From assembly GCA_013350335.1 (NCBI GenBank), contig CM023539.1, positions 45,866,631 to 45,930,630 on the forward strand: a DNA stretch of 64,000 nucleotides. Reading direction: 5' to 3'. The translations under genes and the position numbers were made by a program. This DNA is from Chimonanthus salicifolius (Eukaryota; Streptophyta; Magnoliopsida; Laurales; Calycanthaceae). Below, piece after piece: positions 49,201-60,700 of this stretch; position 1 is the stretch's first letter, and every line of letters starts with the position of its first letter. A model generated the notes under the pieces. It did no database searches, was not told where the DNA came from, and was given only the letters and a program-made list of their open reading frames with translations.

Positions 49201-50680
49201 AGAGAGAGCTTATCTTGGCTGGATAGATATGAAATAAAGAATGCCTCCCAACAAGCAAGAATACTGATCTCAATGAGGGTTAATACTTGGATACCAAAAC
49301 ACTTCAAAATGATTGCCTTGAAATGAATGTGTCCATCAGGGTTGGCCAGAAAGGATGAAGAATCAATTTTGCTTGGAATCGTCGCTTGTATAAAAAAATA
49401 TCTTGCCTTAAATATGCAATTATTCCTCATCATCCATATATGCATTTAATTGATATAAAAGATGGCTTCCACATAACAGCAATTGTGTATGAGCCACCAG
49501 AGTTTGCAGTCTGTCGAAAGAGCAATTAGGTTAGGCATCACACTGAATCTGGAAAACTGATGAGAATGAGAATCACACCACATAAGGGGAGAAGCTTTCT
49601 CTTTGGTATATTGATTGGATTCAAATGGAAAAGAATGAAACAGGGTGGTTCTGAAAAGAGATTGCAATCGAGCATGTGTGATGGAATCGACTGGAATCAC
49701 TGTGTATATTTAGGGATTGTTGGTGTGGTGAGTCTGGAAAATTTCCTCCTATTGCAACATGTGGCATGTTCATGTCTCACACCACACCAGTAGAAAGGGG
49801 TTTGTCAATCAGCTTGCACCAGAAATCAGCCTAGGCATTGTCATGAGTTCTAATTGCCAATGTGCCAGTGTAACAAGTATATTCCTACCAAAAATTGCCA
49901 CGATGTTCTCTTTATTCTGATTCACTCAAGCTACCAAACAGGGGCTTTGCTGTATTATTGTATTGTATAAATTTTGATATTGATGCTGGATACTTCATGG
50001 ATACTTGTGAGAGAACGTCAATTTTTTGTCACACCTATACTTTTGCATTCAGTTGTGTTTTATCTCATCATGGTGAGAGGGACAACACTCATGCTACGTG
50101 ACTTGCCACATATTGAGCATGGCTCAGAAGTTATGCCGATTGAACATTGTTGAACATTCATGGGACTTTTTGAGAAGTAAACAGTCCACAGCAGTTGATG
50201 GTTTCTCTCTCAAAAGAAGATAAAAATGGCACTTTACAGTGGAAATTTTCTTTAACCATCCATTTATATTTACTTCCACTTAAATTTGATACAAGACCAG
50301 TCAGATGCGCTTTCTTTTCTAAGCAACAGTAATCATGGCCGTCTTCAATTGCAGGACCGAGATGGCCAAGCAACAGTAATCGCTCTCCGACCCATTAGAA
50401 AAGGAGAGGAGGTATTGACAGTCAACACAGTATAGTTAGGAGCTTTTGTGGTGTCAATTATAGTTATAAAATAAGCACTTCTTGGGCTCCCACTGAATTC
50501 TTTCATTCGCAGTTCTGTATGCTTGAGATGGCCCCATGACCTAAGTGAAGATTTATTCTCAATCACTTGCAGATTACCATTTCATATATCGACGAGGAGC
50601 TTCCTTATGAAAATAGACAAGCACTGCTAGCAGATTACGGTTTCAGATGCCAGTGCCCCAAGTGCCTCGAGGGACTCTAG
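31495..50680 (+). CDS. ATXR2: SET-domain protein ATXR2/SDG36-like
   Basis: Fifteen exons join in phase: 31495-31578, 33420-33495, 36075-36160, 36298-36659, 37146-37258, 37415-37446, 38094-38245, 39862-39949, 43319-43367, 43471-43525, 44293-44362, 44464-44533, 48959-49035, 50355-50411 and 50573-50680. They give 492 aa; Arabidopsis ATXR2 is about 470. The split SET domain starts with GKGVYATLDFEDGELLLKDQ (exons 2-3). A MYND-like zinc cluster inserts (C85, C88, C91, then C192, C196, C202, C206). The catalytic side carries NHSCCPN (N424-N430) and SYID (Y462), and the post-SET cysteines are CQCPKC (C483-C488). ATXR2 is a nuclear histone methyltransferase reported to act with ARF factors on H3K36 in callus and root formation; substrate here is inferred from family. 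All junctions are GT-AG except intron 1, where the exon boundary fixed by homology is CAG|GC. A poly(A) signal AATAAA lies at 51101. Confidence 0.93.
31579..31640. repeat. CT-rich microsatellite after ATXR2 exon 1
   Basis: (CTCTCC)n / (CT)n follows directly after the presumed GC donor of intron 1. Frames through it give Leu-Ser or Arg-Glu runs that are artefacts. Confidence 0.85.
31807..33342. mobile_element. Putative DNA transposon in ATXR2 intron 1
   Basis: GGGAGCATTTGG (31807) is matched by its reverse complement CCAAATGCTCCC (33331-33342), and the flanks add a few more paired bases (TAGTA/TACTA). The 1.54 kb between has no transposase that I recognise. Inside are TTTTGGCCAAATGCTCCAATT (31880-31900), which repeats the terminal word inverted, and an unidentified frame (33044-32856 minus). 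The superfamily is uncertain because no target duplication is clear. Confidence 0.5.
33496..35272. other. ATXR2 intron 2, non-repetitive part
   Basis: Intronic sequence. A 123-codon frame at 34320-34691 has no homology that I recognise and lies in a spliced-out segment. No element borders were found. Confidence 0.4.
35294..35851 (+). mobile_element. 5'-truncated LINE with RNase H end and 21-bp duplication
   Basis: The frame 35339-35671 has the plant LINE C-terminal RNase H pattern: AELRTIRRALQIW near the start, then LIIEGDSTNAISWAN, and HANCIADFLVK near the end. A 3' UTR and an A-run (35840-35850) follow. A 21-bp direct repeat beginning AAGCAAACTAGGG flanks it at 35273-35293 and 35852-35872. 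It is thus a complete record of one L1-type insertion, in the same orientation as ATXR2 and inside intron 2. Confidence 0.92.
39130..39335 (+). mobile_element. LINE 3' end fragment in ATXR2 intron 7
   Basis: The T/G-rich 3' UTR style (CTTGTATGTTTGTTTATTATAC, then TTTTTAATGAAATTACCATTTCC) and terminal A-run match L1-type LINE tails such as that of the element at 35294. No coding part remains. Confidence 0.55.
40147..40234. repeat. (TA)n microsatellite, about 44 units
   Basis: A nearly perfect TA tract, broken by one CA, in intron 8 of ATXR2. It should be highly variable, and its length in the assembly may be unreliable. Confidence 0.95.
40950..41600 (+). mobile_element. Degenerate L1 LINE 3' part (zf-RVT region)
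   Basis: Across shifted frames the text contains CSLYIWASKEVDHLFLHYSL, a Trp-rich stretch and the WERNNRVF motif (frame 41066-41344), the usual end of L1-type polyproteins (zinc-binding reverse-transcriptase domain). Frameshifts and stops make it inactive. It lies in intron 8 of ATXR2 in sense orientation. Confidence 0.7.
44053..44233. mobile_element. MITE-like element in ATXR2 intron 10
   Basis: ACCCTGTTTGGTA (44055) and TACCAAACAGATCCT (44217-44231) are inverted ends around AT-rich DNA containing GAATAGGAATGATTCTGAG and its approximate inverse. It is non-coding. Ends with GTTTGGTA are frequent in plant MITEs. Confidence 0.6.
44653..44847 (-). mobile_element. SINE with 13-bp target duplication
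   Basis: On the minus strand the element starts near AACCCCAAGTGG, has an A-box TTGGCCTAGTGG and a B-box GGGGTTCAATCCC, and ends in a T-run. GCCAACATAGCCA flanks it on both sides (44640-44652 and 44848-44860). The T-tail resembles Au-type plant SINEs. It sits in intron 12 of ATXR2, antisense to the gene. Confidence 0.9.
45440..48330 (-). mobile_element. Decayed RTE-clade LINE in ATXR2 intron 12
   Basis: On the minus strand, in order, there is an endonuclease fragment with IIIGGNLNGHVGSSNDGY (48181 side), a linker with PDSIPNETCIVLGEMGVCWLT (about 46960-47050), and reverse transcriptase with YLFALIMDNLTSRIQDEV followed by LFANN where active enzymes have FADD or YADD. The 3' end carries an ATGATG-like tail (read on plus as TCGTCATCATCATTATC at 45467). 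Several stops and shifts break it. Gene order and motifs fit RTE elements, often mis-annotated as craniofacial development protein 2-like. Confidence 0.85.
46444..46611. repeat. 84-bp tandem duplication inside the RTE LINE
   Basis: Two nearly identical 84-bp units beginning AAATGGTTCATATATTAATA start at 46444 and 46528. The minus-strand frame across them shows a repeated peptide and is not a gene. Confidence 0.9.
49036..50354. other. ATXR2 intron 13
   Basis: Intronic sequence of 1.3 kb. A G-run and the phrase AATAAATTTTATTAATAAGG near 49100 look like a border of an antisense LINE, but coding motifs are not convincing. No other gene is seen. Confidence 0.35.
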
Positions 50681-51110
50681 TCATTGCTCCAACACAAGCA
50701 GACCTGTCCTCTTAGTACTAATTTTTAGGGTTCCAGATGAACATGTCTGGTGGATTAAGCTCTGAAGCTGAATTTGATAATTTGGTAAATCTCAGGAGTT
50801 CTACATGAGTTATATGGTCCCCAACCATTTGAAGCAGGAAACATTGAAAATGGATGAGTCAGGTTGTCACAGGAAAGTAATTTGAACACTATATATGTTT
50901 GTTGCGTAGACCATGTCAATGACTTCTATACATATAGAAAGATCAACACAACATATACATTGGCACCAACAGAGTTCATTCGCCAATGCGTTCTTGTGGC
51001 TTAACACCAGTTTGTCTTATTTTCATTGTGATATGCAATTAATGAATTTGTTACAATAGGTAAATTCTAGGCCAGAATTGTATTGTTTACTCTAGACTAC
51101 AATAAATGAT
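50681..51110 (+). other. Probable 3' UTR of ATXR2
   Basis: Non-coding sequence downstream of the stop, with AATAAA at 51101. The end of the transcript is not visible from sequence alone. Confidence 0.45.
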
Positions 51111-51239
51111 TTCTTCTGTCAGTCATGTTTGGTTTCAAGAAGAGTGGGAATAAAAATGCATTCTTGTGGCTTACCATACCTATTTGATTTTGATTAGTAA
51201 TTTTGCTTGTAATCCTACATTGAACCATCTTGACTGACA

Positions 51240-51850
51240 TTCCCATCTTTTCTTCTTCCAGAATAAATTAAAATTCATCCTACAATTTTATGCACTCATC
51301 TCTAATTCTATCATGACACTTTTAACTTGTGTCCATTCTACTTGGATATGCCCAAATCACTTCTATTCTGTTCTACAATAGCACTCAAATACCAAAATCT
51401 CTCATTTACATAAATTATTCAATCCTCGCTGCTCTCAAATTCACTAAGGCCCTCATTCCATACTTTCATCTTTATTTTACTAATTTTGTATCCTTTTGCT
51501 TGAAAAGCTTCCCTCCACATTTTAAGTTATTATTTAGATTATATAATTCATTGTTTTACTAATGAGCACTAAATTATCTGCAAATGGCATACATTAAGGA
51601 GCTTCGTTTTAGATTATAACACTGAGTTATCCATACCTAAAAGCAAATGAATAAACGCTTAAAGATAACCTCTTTTCAAGCCCAAAAACTTCTTGGGAAC
51701 TATATTTTCTCCCAACGAACTAATTTTTATGTGCTTTTACTCTTTATCTTTATGCTTGTATAATTTCAACCTATTCATTAGGAATGGTCTTTCTTATTTA
51801 TGTTTATTAATATTTAAATGGAGACATTATATCTTACTATAGTTTTATCT
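51240..51850 (-). mobile_element. Decayed RTE LINE fragment
   Basis: Phrases such as CACTGAGTTATCCATACCTAAAAGCAAATGAATA and ACTAATGAGCACTAAATTATCTGCAAA parallel the minus-strand RTE at 46180-46300 (for example GTTAAGTTATCCATGATTAACGC). It is a second, more decayed copy. Confidence 0.5.
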
Positions 51851-54118
51851 ACAGCATTTGATCCATACATCTAAATTTCATTGAAAGGCATGAAACAGCT
51901 TCTTCAATGTGGCATTTGCTTTCTTTCATGCTTTTCATTAGTCTTTTGGAATGCCTAGAACAGATTTCATGTGCTGTGGGTTTTTTTCTTTCTTTCTTTT
52001 TCGTGTGTTAGAATTTCATTGTGGATCAGATGAACCATTTCAAGTACAGTCTGTGTACTGTAATTCATTTTTCTATTTAAAAAGGCTTAAAATTAATAAA
52101 AATGGACAAGGATCAGCCATACATGTTATTTTATTCGGCCCACCAAAGGTAGAATCTAAATCACCAAAGATCAAACCTGGTATTCAGGATTTCAGGGGTC
52201 TAGACTTGTACAAAAAAAATTTAAACTGTTCAATCTTTTGTGCAATTTAAATTAATTGCTATCATTGTCCATCAAGAGGGTTCCAAGATGAGACCTCCTC
52301 ACCCACTGCAACATTTGGTGATAACTACGGAACAACCAACCACAACCCTTCGACAGAGTTTAGTATTGAACTCTTGATTTTGTTGTCTTTAAATAAGTAA
52401 TTAAATTAATTTTTTATAATAAATTTCAATCAATAGTGGCTATTGATTGGATGGGTTTTGAGTTGAGATAAAGGAGACTTCACTATGGATGAGATGTGTT
52501 GAAGGCTTGAATTAATCCTAGCTTGAAACTTGCCACTCAAATTTTATTTTTAAATAACAATAAGGGAGAGGAGAGATGAAGAAGAGAGGTGCGCCGAGAG
52601 AGAGAGAGAGGACAAGAAAGAGGGAGATGAGAGAGAAGTCGTGGGAAAGAGGAAATGCATAACAGGTAAAATTGAAAATCAGAAAATTTTGGTGCATCAT
52701 TACTAATTTAGTTGGTGTAAAAATCGAATTTATTGATCCAAAACATAAGACCAATATTAAGACCTCTTTGTCATCGGGTCTGGTTTTGTGAGATAAGACC
52801 GTTTTTAATACAGGTTTAGATAAGCTGAATTAAAATCTAACCCGCAAATCATAATGGCAAGTGTAACTAGTACACAACGGAATAAACTTGAAATATAATA
52901 TAGTATAATAAATTAATAGAAAGTCTGAATCCAAATTTGGATTATCAGTTGATTCAGATGCAGCGTCGTATATAAATATATAGATTCAGATTCAGAGATT
53001 TGCAGAATAGATTCAGATTTTGGATTCAGATGCAGATCTGCCTCAAGTCATACCCTTTCACATTCTTAAGGCTCCTAGTTTGTGGCGGAGGCACACACCT
53101 TAACTTCAAACTATGCTATTTTTCCTAGATGCTTCACATAAACCAATTTTCACTGCTGCAACCAGTACCAATACAGTGATCCATCTTCACTTGAAGACAG
53201 AGTGCACCATTGCTGCAACACCAAAAAAACCACAGACAAGGGCAATAAAGAAGGTGGTTAAACAATCGAGCAAGCAAACACGGAGGCAAGAAGGTGAAAT
53301 GGCATGTTAGGCATGACAGAAGATCCAATAGCAGAATCCAGAACCACATATTTACTATTGACAGTGATGATGAGAGAAATATTAATAACAAAGAATCGGT
53401 GAAGATAAAAGATCACTCCCCTACTTGTTCACTACCGATCAGTCTACAAGTCACTCTATGCAGAAACCAAAAAACTATGGATTAGTATTTAAAGAAAATG
53501 ACTTCAACTAAAACTGCAATTAAACAGTAGCAACACCATGAGGAACTTGTGGGAGAATAGATCCAAAAACCCACCTTGTTAAGAAGGGAGGCCCATGAAC
53601 AGATTGCTCATGTGTTAATATCTTATCCAACATCAATGAAAATCAATGTGAATTTATATCAGCTTCTTCATAATGCACACATAAAAGCAATGAAACCAAT
53701 AGTGTCTGAAGTCCCGTGATCAACACAAGGAAAAAAATGTGATCTAATTCTGTTTGATTGATGCGACATTATAATCTGATGTTAAAATACATGAACCTTG
53801 AAGCAACAGTTGACTGCACTCCATGGCTGAAAAGGTCATTCCTTCATTGTTTTGCCTCAAATTCCTCTCAACTGCATCCCTCAGTTGGGAAAATACAAAC
53901 ATGATGCCATCGCCTCAACAATTCCAGTAGCCATTCTCAACTTAGAAAGAATGAATTCACCAATACAAAGTTTGATATGAAAAGAAACCTCCCATGGTAG
54001 AATCAGTATGTCTTCTATCTGCAAAACCATCTGACAGACTTCAGAACTGAAGGTAAAGAAAAAAATTCTTGGCGATCAAACTAAAAAGCAGATTGATACC
54101 ATGTTACATATACTTCTA
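51851..54118. other. Gene-free stretch
   Basis: No gene was recognised. A GA-rich tract lies at 52565-52640. The short frames (for example 51951-52250 and 53113-53310) show no homology and no supporting splice structure. Confidence 0.35.
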
Positions 54119-54313
54119 CTTTTTTTTGAAGACCAAGGTGTCCAGGTCTCTTAGAGCACCTAGCTAATCCTTGGAGCATGTGCAAACCTCCCTATCCACA
54201 CACCAGGTAACACTATGGGGAATGGCCCTTTGTTGTTGAGAGTGGCTTGAACCCAAGACCTCCTGCATCTCAAGCAGATTCTTGACCGCCAAGCCAACCC
54301 TCACGGGTTAAAT
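54119..54313 (-). mobile_element. SINE, second copy of the family
   Basis: It shares layout and phrases with the SINE at 44653 (GGTGTCCAGGT, ATGGCCCTT and CCAAGACCTC on the plus strand). The minus strand carries an A-box-like TTGGCTTGGCGG and a B-box-like GGGTTCAAGCC. The T-tail end and flanking TATACTTCTA / TATACTTTTA suggest an imperfect target duplication. Confidence 0.75.
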
Positions 54314-56406
54314 TATACTTTTATTTTATCTAGAGAAGGAAAAATTATTAAAGTTTCAGCAAGGATTAAAATGTATCACCAATAGCAAAGCCTTCAAGGG
54401 TTACTCTTACAGATCTGTGAAGAAGCGAAACTCATTTTGTTCCCATACTTTAATGATGGGATCTCAGTCTCCCGCCTCCTATAAGTGGGATTCTCCATCA
54501 AATGCATAGGATTTCAATTTCACAACAATCAATTAAAATAGCGTATGACTATCAGCTATGTTCCAATTTATGGTGAAGATAATTTTATGGGGACTAAAGC
54601 ACTTCAATAAAATATTTTGAAAGATTACTTAAGTTACTTTCCTACATTGATGTCATGTTTAAAATTTGCACATTTAAGCATTAAAACAAGCGGCCTTCTA
54701 AGTAATTCTTTAAAATGTAACATGTCAATACTTGTTGTAGCAACATCTCTCACCCAATGCGAACCCCATAACAAGCAGACTCAAGCTTGAGTTGATCTCA
54801 AGCTGCTTCTGCATCATCAAGCCAAGCTCAAGACTGGGCACAAAGTATACCAGATTGAAGGTTCTTTGGCCCCTCTGATTTCTACAGAGTGTTGACAGTT
54901 GCTTTAATTCAACTTGATCAAGTAATGCAGATATTGCAAATGGGACTAGCTATTCAGTTATACAAACTGGTTGGACATAAAGTGTCCCCAGTTGTAAAAA
55001 ACTAGCAAATCGATCTCTGATCCTTCTCCATTTGGGTAAAAAAATTCCCCAACCCTTACACAACCTGGACCACCTGTATTTTCTATCTGTTACAGGCCAC
55101 AACCTTAAGTGGTTGGATGCTCCTGTCCAGAAGATTTCCCATGCAAAGGCAATCCATGGTGAAGTCCATCGTATTAGAAGTTTGGTCCCAACTACAAATT
55201 AAAGTTCCAAGCAAAGTGTGCATCCTAATGGACTGAGCATTGTAGAATGGCTCAAATATAAAATCCTAAGGAAGCTTATGCACGCTTATTAGCTGAAGAC
55301 CTAATCAAATGCTTAAAATGGAGATAAATCATATTGAATCACCTCTGTGATGAATTTAACGGACTAGAAACAGAACTATCAATTTTATCAGAATTATCTT
55401 TTTACTTCTAGTTATTTTCTATAAGCCAAACACTACATTCAATATAATTTTTAACTGAAACAAACACTTGAAGTTGTATCTATTCTATTCCTTTTTATTA
55501 AAGATAAGAACAGCTTTTTTTATTAAAAAAGGATATAACAACAAATTTTATTCATGAGACAAGAATCACACCCAACAATTGTGCACCAGAGCTAATAGAT
55601 ATTAGAACAATATATACAAAGAATACATAATAAAAAGTAAAAAACAAAAATGAACAAACTTAAGCTGTAAAAGCCCAACTGCCTCTAAAATCAACCTCCA
55701 AGGAACCTGCAAAGCATTCAACTGACAAGTCCTATTGAACGACATGGAGCCTGAGAGCCTGATTCCTTATATCACCTGGCTCTACTACTTTCTAATAATG
55801 TTTTCCAAGATGACTAAAATATTACCACACCTTTCTCCTCGGAAACTTAATTAAAATGTTGAAATGTTTGTCATGTGATTGAATAAAGTAGAGATAGTAC
55901 TCTATTTTCTATTAGAGTTATTTTCATGCCTAATTTTAATTTAAAATAAGTTTAAACTTAAATTTCCTTAAACATGTTGCCAAGTCCATGAGTCCTTTTT
56001 CTCAATCTGCTGTCTCCAACAACTTACACACATGTCAGGACTTTGACACACACACCCGTACCCATGCAACTTAGGGTTTATCAAAAAGACTAGATGATAG
56101 ATAATCTACTTGAAAAGAGCCCATTAGATTCCTATGACCAAATCCTCGTCTACCTCACATATTTGTGCAGTAAACCCATTAATTTGAGAAAGGAGACCTT
56201 GTAAATGATGGATTTCAAGACCATCTCTTCTATTTTCTCTTAGGCATAACAAAAACAAATAAATCAAACCATGTATATTATCAGAATGTATACTAACACT
56301 TTAATCAGAAGTCTGTCAGCAATCAAATATGTTAATGCCATATTGCAAACACTACTCTAATCAGTACTTACAGATCAGTTCCTATCTAGGCATCCAAAGA
56401 ACTTCT
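54314..56406. other. Gene-free stretch downstream of the candidate gene
   Basis: No coding unit was recognised. An A-rich border near 55525-55560 with TTTTATTCATGAGACAAGAAT could be a LINE edge. It may contain the 3' UTR of the minus-strand candidate gene. Confidence 0.35.
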
Positions 56407-57723
56407 CTACGCTTGTGGAGCTAAAGACATTAGAAGCTGTGCGCTCAGACCTGTTTGGTGAAATGTGAAGTTCATTTTTGATGAACCTCTGGAGGAATGA
56501 AAACAAAAAAAAATTAAAAAAAGAAAAGGCATAGAATCAATCAGGTATAACCAACTTCAATATACAATATAAGCAAGGGCATATTTTATAAGCATCGGTT
56601 TCAGAATTAAAAATTAGAATTTGGAAGCAGCAAGAATACCATACATTAAAACTGTTGAAAGCATCAAGGCAAGGAATACACACAAAATAAGCTTGAATTA
56701 GCTTTATTAAGGATTTCCCCTTTTTTTCCTTAATTGGGTCTATTCATGTCTGACAAGTAACCACGGAAACTAATTCCAGTCAAGACTAACAAAGGCTTAA
56801 TTTAAACTAAAAAAAAAGAAAAAATTGAGTTCTTTGGCAAAGTCCAGACAAAGGGCTTGACTTGCTCGAGTCTTTTTTGTTGCCAAGGAAAACTTTGATG
56901 ACTCAAAACACAATTGGAAATAATTATGCTCATTAAATGGTTCCTAAGTAATTTTAAGTCCTAGGTTTCCACGCTTCCACATTTGTCTTTGAAAGCCATA
57001 GGAACAAAGGTGAGCAAACATGTGTAAGAGTTGGGAGGGGGGGAAGGAGAGGAGATAATTGGAACGGCAATAATGGCAAGACAAATCAACAATATCAGAA
57101 ATCATTAACAGTAGCATGAAAACAGCTATTTGCAAGATTTATCAGCAACAAGAGAACAAACACAACAATTTGCAAGATAAATATGACAACAATAGTATTT
57201 ATTGGTGGGAAAAAGGCAAAGAACATGGAAATGGTTAGCAAAGAACCAGCGTAGAGAAAAACAAACAGCTTACGACATGCATCACAAAAACTGTGGCAAA
57301 AATAATAACCAAAATGAAAAAAGGGACTCAGGCATCCCAAGCAATAGGAGGAAGAAGGGGTAAAAACTAATGGATAGAAAGCCATGCTAAAAACAGCAGC
57401 AGCACTTAGGGGTCCCTCAGTCAAATGTCAAACAGGGAAAAATGGACAACAGGGATTGAAAATATTTGCTGGGATTTTTTATGTGCAGCTTAGGGAAAAA
57501 GGGTAATGACTAACCTTAAGCAAATCCAAAGTAAAAATTGCCAATAATACGAGCATAACAAGAGGATCTAGAAAATGTATTTTATTGTCCAGAGTTGATG
57601 ATCAGGCCCATGATAATCAGAGAACAAGATAAAGTATGATGTCTATCAATAACATGAAGGATAAGAACTTCCCAGGAGCAGTGTTATGACACCATGGTAG
57701 TGTTGATGATTTAAGGGAAGGGT

Positions 57724-57764
<41 letters not shown>

Positions 57765-60700
57765 TTGGAGAATAACTGCTATATCCCCTTGAGAGGCTAG
57801 GAACTGAATTTGAAGACATATTTTAATTACCATCACAATCAATCGACCTTCAATTTGCAATTAACCCTTAATCAAGGGATTTGACTAAATCTAATCTAAT
57901 CAAGGTATAAAAGGAAGTCAATTGTACAGTACGGCCACCTCAAGATTACAAAGTTAATATCTTCACATCTCTAAGATGTGGTCTCTATCCAATAGGCCAC
58001 CCACATCACTTTTGTCATTGAACAGACTATTGAAGTGTTTTTTACTAACATTCATGCCACTGTTACTTCATATGCCATGGAGTGCATCAAATCAACACTT
58101 GCAATCACAGATAAATGAAATACATATGTATAAACAGTGTCATGCATCATATAAATAATGATTAGATTGATGGAATTTTTTGAAGGGCATACAGAGTTTC
58201 TTTTAGGCCCTTAGAATACTTTAACCAGCATTCAAATGCATCTACATATCAGGAGGTTTTGGCATCAGTTAGTCAGCCTTGATGCTTCCTTTCCTCACTT
58301 GTATCTCTCTATTCTCTTGAAATCTTTGTTACCATGCTCTCTCTCTCAAAAATAAAAAATAAAAAAGAGCCTGCTGCCGTTTTGGGAGTTCTAAAGATAA
58401 TCAATTACACTGCAAAAATTATAAAAGAAGGTATGGAGCATACAGCCAACTGGAAGATGATCTCTGGATTTGTATCAATGTGCCAATCTGGTTCCAGTTG
58501 TCGAACGAAAGATGACCGTCCATTTTCTGTGCTACAAAAGAGAACCTGCAGATTTATTTATGGCAAAGAAATTATATAAGGGAGTTGCATATAAATGAAT
58601 CCAAAAATTTTAAATTAGTGATAAGCCAATGCATAGATTGGAGAAGTGATAAATCAAAGCACAGATTGGAGAAGACAAAAGAAGTCATAATGCTCAAATT
58701 CTTAAGCAGGATCATACAGTTTTTCACGTTTGTCCTCAGGAGGCAAGATGCATTAGTCCATAATAGATGTTCCCTCAGGTTTTCGGTCAGTAAAAAAGAA
58801 TGGTTTACCACATCTTACCAAGTTAAATCGAATTTGTTTTACATTCGAGCATTTGAATACATTATTTTAACTGATTGTGGCAAAAGAAATATAAATGAAG
58901 TAGCAAACAGTAAGAGCAAGTATTAGATGTTCAGCAGTCATGAAAATGAACAGTAGGTACCAAAACAATTTAAAGATTGAGTAGAAAATGCTGTATAAGT
59001 ACCAAAACAGTGTATAGAGATCCAAGCATCAACGTTCGTATCCTTTGGAAAGTGACTAACATCAATTCATATAAGAACCTTGATGCTCCATGACTTACCA
59101 TGCACACCTATATGCAGGGCCCCCATTCCATCAATAGTGATGTTCATGGATATGTTGAAAGCCTATGGTTGAATATGGATCCCACCAAAAAGCACCTTGA
59201 TTTGATCCATCAAGGCATGATTTTAAAGACTACAAAAAAAAAAATTGAAGTGATCAAAACATGCTTGATCATCAAATCAAGGTGATTTTTGGTAGGCCCA
59301 ATATCCAATAATAGACTTTTCCAATGGACCCACCAAAAGGGGCAAAGTGGGACCCATATTAGGGGTTAGCACTAAGGAGGTACATGAGCAATCATTTTAC
59401 TTCACAAAATAGTCTCTTCCAAAAGGGATGCCATCGTCCACATTAAACTTTTACTGAGGAATGAGAAATGGCATCAGCTGAATCCCCTGGATAATGTTCT
59501 GCTGAGACAATCTTTTGCTGCCCTGCAAGGCCTTTCTAGTTTCCAGAATTTCCATTGGATCTAACAATGCCTGCCAGTTCTATGACAAAATGTAGAAGAC
59601 AAATTAACATCATCCAATCACTAAGAAAGAATGAAGTTAAGATAGAGGATGCACAATTGATTAAGGAGGAGGTTAGACATAACTTCTTTCCTCACTTCAC
59701 CAGATAGGATTGGTGCTATTTTGGGCAGAACCACTTTCAATAGTATAACAATGACAAAGCTTCTTAGTTGGAAACGGAATTTGGGCAGGAGAAAATTAAA
59801 GAGGTCCCCGAGAGTGCTCAAGGTGATAAAGCACTGGGACCAAAGGGCTTTAACTTTGCTTTCATTAAGAGGTGCTGGAACTTCATGCAGGAAAACTTTC
59901 TCAAGGCCATATCATCACCAAAGAAGCCAATGCACTTCTATCACTGTGATTCCAAGGAGGGAAGGGTCCAAAAAGTCCCATTACAGACCTATCAGCTTGG
60001 TGGGGTGCCTCTATAAATTCTCAGCCAAATTGTTGGTGAATAGATTGAAAGTAGTGCTGCAGAAATGGTTAGGGAGGCATGAGGGGTCTTCATTGCTAAT
60101 AGACAAATTCTTGATGATGTTCTGATGCTAATAGATGATTCTAATGCAGGACAGTCTGGTAAGATGAGTAACCTAAATCTATTATATTATGATGTAACAA
60201 GAATGTAAAGTGCATAGAAGTGACCTAATTATGATATACACCTAAATATCCATATGATTCATGTGCTCAAAATAGAAAACAGAACTAGTACTAAGCAACA
60301 AATATAACCAGTAGAGTTACATTTACATAGAATAAGAAGTCATCAATAAAAATTAGGTGGCACAGATAAACCATCAAAGATCTTTTTGCTATCCTGCAGT
60401 GTGGGGCTTTCAAAAGTACTACTGAAACCTAGCAAATGCTAACCCTAGGCCTTCAAATCTATGGATCAGCCACCAATGGGTTGAAATAGGGCTTTACTAC
60501 CACCTAGGATATCAATGAGAAGTTTAAGACTAATCATTTCAATCCAGGTAAAAAATAAGTCTCAAAGAGCAAGTTAGTTTCAAATCTAAAGGGGAAAAAC
60601 AATAATGTGACACAGCAGCAGGGGAGGGAAATGGGATCAAAATAGGGGCCAAAAAAAAAGGTCGTCCATACAGTAATAAGGACGTGTATGGACATCCATA

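Noticed and set aside
58444..58545. Alternative reading of the third candidate exon (a STENGRSSFVRQ frame)
   Set aside because: It reads well but its phase does not fit the donor of the preceding segment; kept only as a caution about that gene model.
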